The position numbers and the translations under genes are program-made. This document shows, one piece after another, positions 41,189 through 42,585 of a stretch of DNA of 42,585 nucleotides. This DNA is from Thiohalocapsa halophila (lineage in GTDB: Bacteria > Pseudomonadota > Gammaproteobacteria > Chromatiales > Chromatiaceae). The DNA lies in assembly GCF_016583825.1 (NCBI RefSeq), contig NZ_NRRV01000050.1, positions 1 through 42,585 of the forward strand, given 5' to 3'. Below the pieces are notes generated by a model. It had not been told where the DNA came from. It made no database searches and worked only from the letters and a program-made list of their open reading frames with translations. Within the stretch, counting starts at the first letter, position 1. Each line of letters begins with the position of its first letter.

Positions 41189-41842
41189 TCAAGCCTGCTC
41201 GATATGCCACTGCACGGCGTGGCGGATCAGCTCCCCACCCGTGGCGAGCTGGAGCTTGCGCTTGATCTTTTCGCGGTGGGTCTCGACCGTCTTCACACTC
41301 AGGTGCAGCCGCTCGGCGATCTTGGACGTGGACAGACCCTGCCCGATGAGTCCGAAAACCTCCAGCTCGCGATCACTCAGGGTCTCGATGCTGGAGCTGC
41401 CGGCGTCTTTCTTTCTGGCAAAGCCGTTGATGACTCGCTCCACCATCTGCTCACTCAGGTAGATGCGGCCTGCCAGGACATGGTGCACGGCCTCCAGGAT
41501 CTGCTCGGTCACCTGATGTTTGTTGACATAGCCGCGGGCGCCGGCGTTGATGGCGCGCTCGGCGAACAGGGACTCGTCGTGCATGGAGCACACCAGCATC
41601 TTGAGCTCCGGCGCGTGCATCTTGAGGCGCTTGATGAGCTCGATGCCGTTGCCGTCGTCGAGCGAGATATCGATCAGCGCCAGGTCCGGATTCTGGGTGC
41701 GAACCTCCTCGATGGCGTCGCGGACATTGCCCGCCTCGGCGCACACGGTCAGATCCGGCTCCTGGTCGAATAGGCTGCGCAGACCGGCGCGAACCAGCGG
41801 GTGGTCGTCGATGATGACAATGCGGCTGGGTTGAATCGTCAT
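41189..41842 (-). CDS. NarL/FixJ-family response regulator
   Basis: A 217-residue two-domain regulator. The receiver domain has the acidic pair IIDDHPLV (Asp 12 and 13), the phospho-accepting Asp 58 in LALIDISL, and the conserved Lys of GYVNKHQ. After a short linker the LuxR-type helix-turn-helix follows (about 150-205): LSDRELEVFGLIGQGLSTSKIAERLHLSVKTVETHREKI. It is the first gene of the pair with the CheB-CheR-PAS kinase, 120 bases upstream of it, and the kinase has the HisKA_3 domain that matches this regulator class. The target genes are not known. Confidence 0.96.
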   Translation of the reverse strand: MTIQPSRIVIIDDHPLVRAGLRSLFDQEPDLTVCAEAGNVRDAIEEVRTQNPDLALIDISLDDGNGIELIKRLKMHAPELKMLVCSMHDESLFAERAINAGARGYVNKHQVTEQILEAVHHVLAGRIYLSEQMVERVINGFARKKDAGSSSIETLSDRELEVFGLIGQGLSTSKIAERLHLSVKTVETHREKIKRKLQLATGGELIRHAVQWHIEQA

Positions 41843-42453
41843 GATATTTAAGGATGCTCCTCGTCGCTTCTATAGCACTTCATGCTGTGCGCCGCATGTT
41901 CCGGGACCTGGCATCGAGCCCGACGCCCGGCGGTTGCCGGCACGGTGGCATTGACGCTGGCCTGTTCTACTCGCCGGACTCTGCCCCGGGGGTCTGCCAC
42001 GTCCCACACGACCCACGCCGCGGGTAGGATGCATGGTCCAGCACTTGATTTCGTAGCGGGGGCATCCGATCCGGCGCCTTGTTTTGCGCCGCCGGCGAGG
42101 GCAGCGCGACACCCGCATCGTCGCCGCGACATGTGTCGACCGTCGCATAGGCCTGCTCCGCCCGCAAGATCGACCTGATCGTCCCGAGACGCCGGTCAGG
42201 GGATGTCGGACATGGCGGGCTTCGTCTCCATACAAACCCCAACCCGCAGCCTGTGACAAGCACCAGCCTGGTTGTGGTGCAAGATGCGCTGACGGACGGT
42301 ACCCTTTCGACCCTTGCCAGCGGCAAAGCGGGCAGTCCCGACGCGATGCTCTAGCCATTCCTGATGGACGGTTTGGGAGTGCACCGGATCTGCGTCCTAA
42401 TGCCCACTCTTTTGAAGTTTGAAATGCGTGGCGGTGAGGGTACTGGTTCGGGA

Positions 42454-42509
42454 GGGCTGAGGGCTGAGGGCTGAGGGCTGAGGGCTGAGGGCTGAGGGCT
42501 GAGGGCTGA
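42454..42509. repeat. Heptanucleotide tandem array, GGGCTGA x 8
   Basis: Eight perfect copies of GGGCTGA run head to tail and end in a degenerate AGGCTGG. It lies outside any believable gene. Confidence 0.9.
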
Positions 42510-42560
42510 AGGCTGGCCGCGACATGCACATTGCACTTCGCGCGTCGCACTGATGGACTG

Positions 42561-42585
42561 CGTACCCCGTACCCCGTACCCCGTA
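42561..42585. repeat. Heptanucleotide tandem array, CGTACCC x 3.5, cut by window edge
   Basis: Three full copies of CGTACCC and a partial CGTA reach the last base of the window, so the true copy number is unknown. Confidence 0.8.

Larger units (their letters stand above)
41843..42585. other. Gene-poor right end of the window
   Basis: I see no convincing protein gene in these 743 bases. Frames that are open here are antisense-type frames without family resemblance, and one owes its length to a heptanucleotide array. The region is less GC-rich in parts (42220-42430). It carries the two tandem arrays at 42454-42509 and 42561-42585 and must include the response regulator promoter near 41850-41900. 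Confidence 0.6.

Noticed and set aside
742..42372. Shared ATGGACGGTT near 753 and near 42363 as IS630 ends
   Set aside because: A single 10-base match in a window of this size is not far from chance, and no inverted copy or TA target duplication could be shown.
41870..42550. 226-codon minus-strand frame at the right end
   Set aside because: Part of its length comes from the heptanucleotide array, which is read as repeated ALSPQPS; nothing else in it resembles a protein family.
1..42585. tRNA, rRNA, CRISPR arrays, riboswitches, prophage genes
   Set aside because: I scanned for tRNA T-loops, regularly spaced repeats with unique spacers, and phage structural genes, and found none; a covariance-model search would be needed to exclude small RNAs.

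Overview
The window is about 42.6 kb of very GC-rich bacterial chromosome. Its housekeeping genes (lon, rsmA, hisG of the long form, pgi, cpdA, sfsA, oxyR) and accessory families suggest a gammaproteobacterium. A purple-sulfur or other Chromatiales relative is my best guess, based on gene types, GC content, the abundance of REP-like intergenic palindromes, a Gly/Tyr/Pro-rich secreted protein and a SoxW-like thioredoxin. This is inference; there is no rRNA gene to settle it. I saw no tRNA, rRNA or CRISPR array.

Layout. 1-1725: end of an IS630-type transposase, a structured intergenic repeat, and an overlapping antitoxin/PIN-toxin pair. 1756-8799: prpF, a secreted duplicated-domain protein closed by a good terminator, then lon and rsmA on the minus strand and an ABC1/UbiB-type kinase on the plus strand. 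9040-11585: a Uma2-type nuclease, an EVE-domain protein, a low-complexity secreted Pro/Gln/Gly/Tyr protein and a small unknown protein. 11623-14943 (minus): hisG followed 3 bp later by a large DUF4407-like membrane coiled-coil protein.

15377-18522 is a tight plus-strand operon: retropepsin-like protease, inactive transglutaminase fused to a multi-helix membrane domain, and a RimK-related ATP-grasp ligase. It is followed on the minus strand by an isoaspartyl peptidase, a second unrelated ATP-grasp enzyme and an unrecognised 342-residue protein. This makes an unusual concentration of amide-bond chemistry. 22645-26925 holds a lytic transglycosylase, a CNT nucleoside transporter, a thioredoxin-fold protein, acylphosphatase and sfsA, which appears to start at a CTG codon.

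26990-33139 carries cpdA, oxyR with rubrerythrin (peroxide defence), pgi, a TauD-type dioxygenase and a universal stress protein. 33379-41842 (minus) holds a 1004-residue secreted TolB-propeller/PA/M28/PDZ peptidase. It also holds a two-component pair: a 1475-residue CheB-CheR-coiled-coil-PAS-histidine kinase and its NarL-type response regulator. The last 740 bases have no convincing gene but contain two different heptanucleotide tandem arrays. At least three families of palindromic intergenic repeats, each in tandem copies, lie between operons (18524-18611, 20981-21231, 33173-33361).
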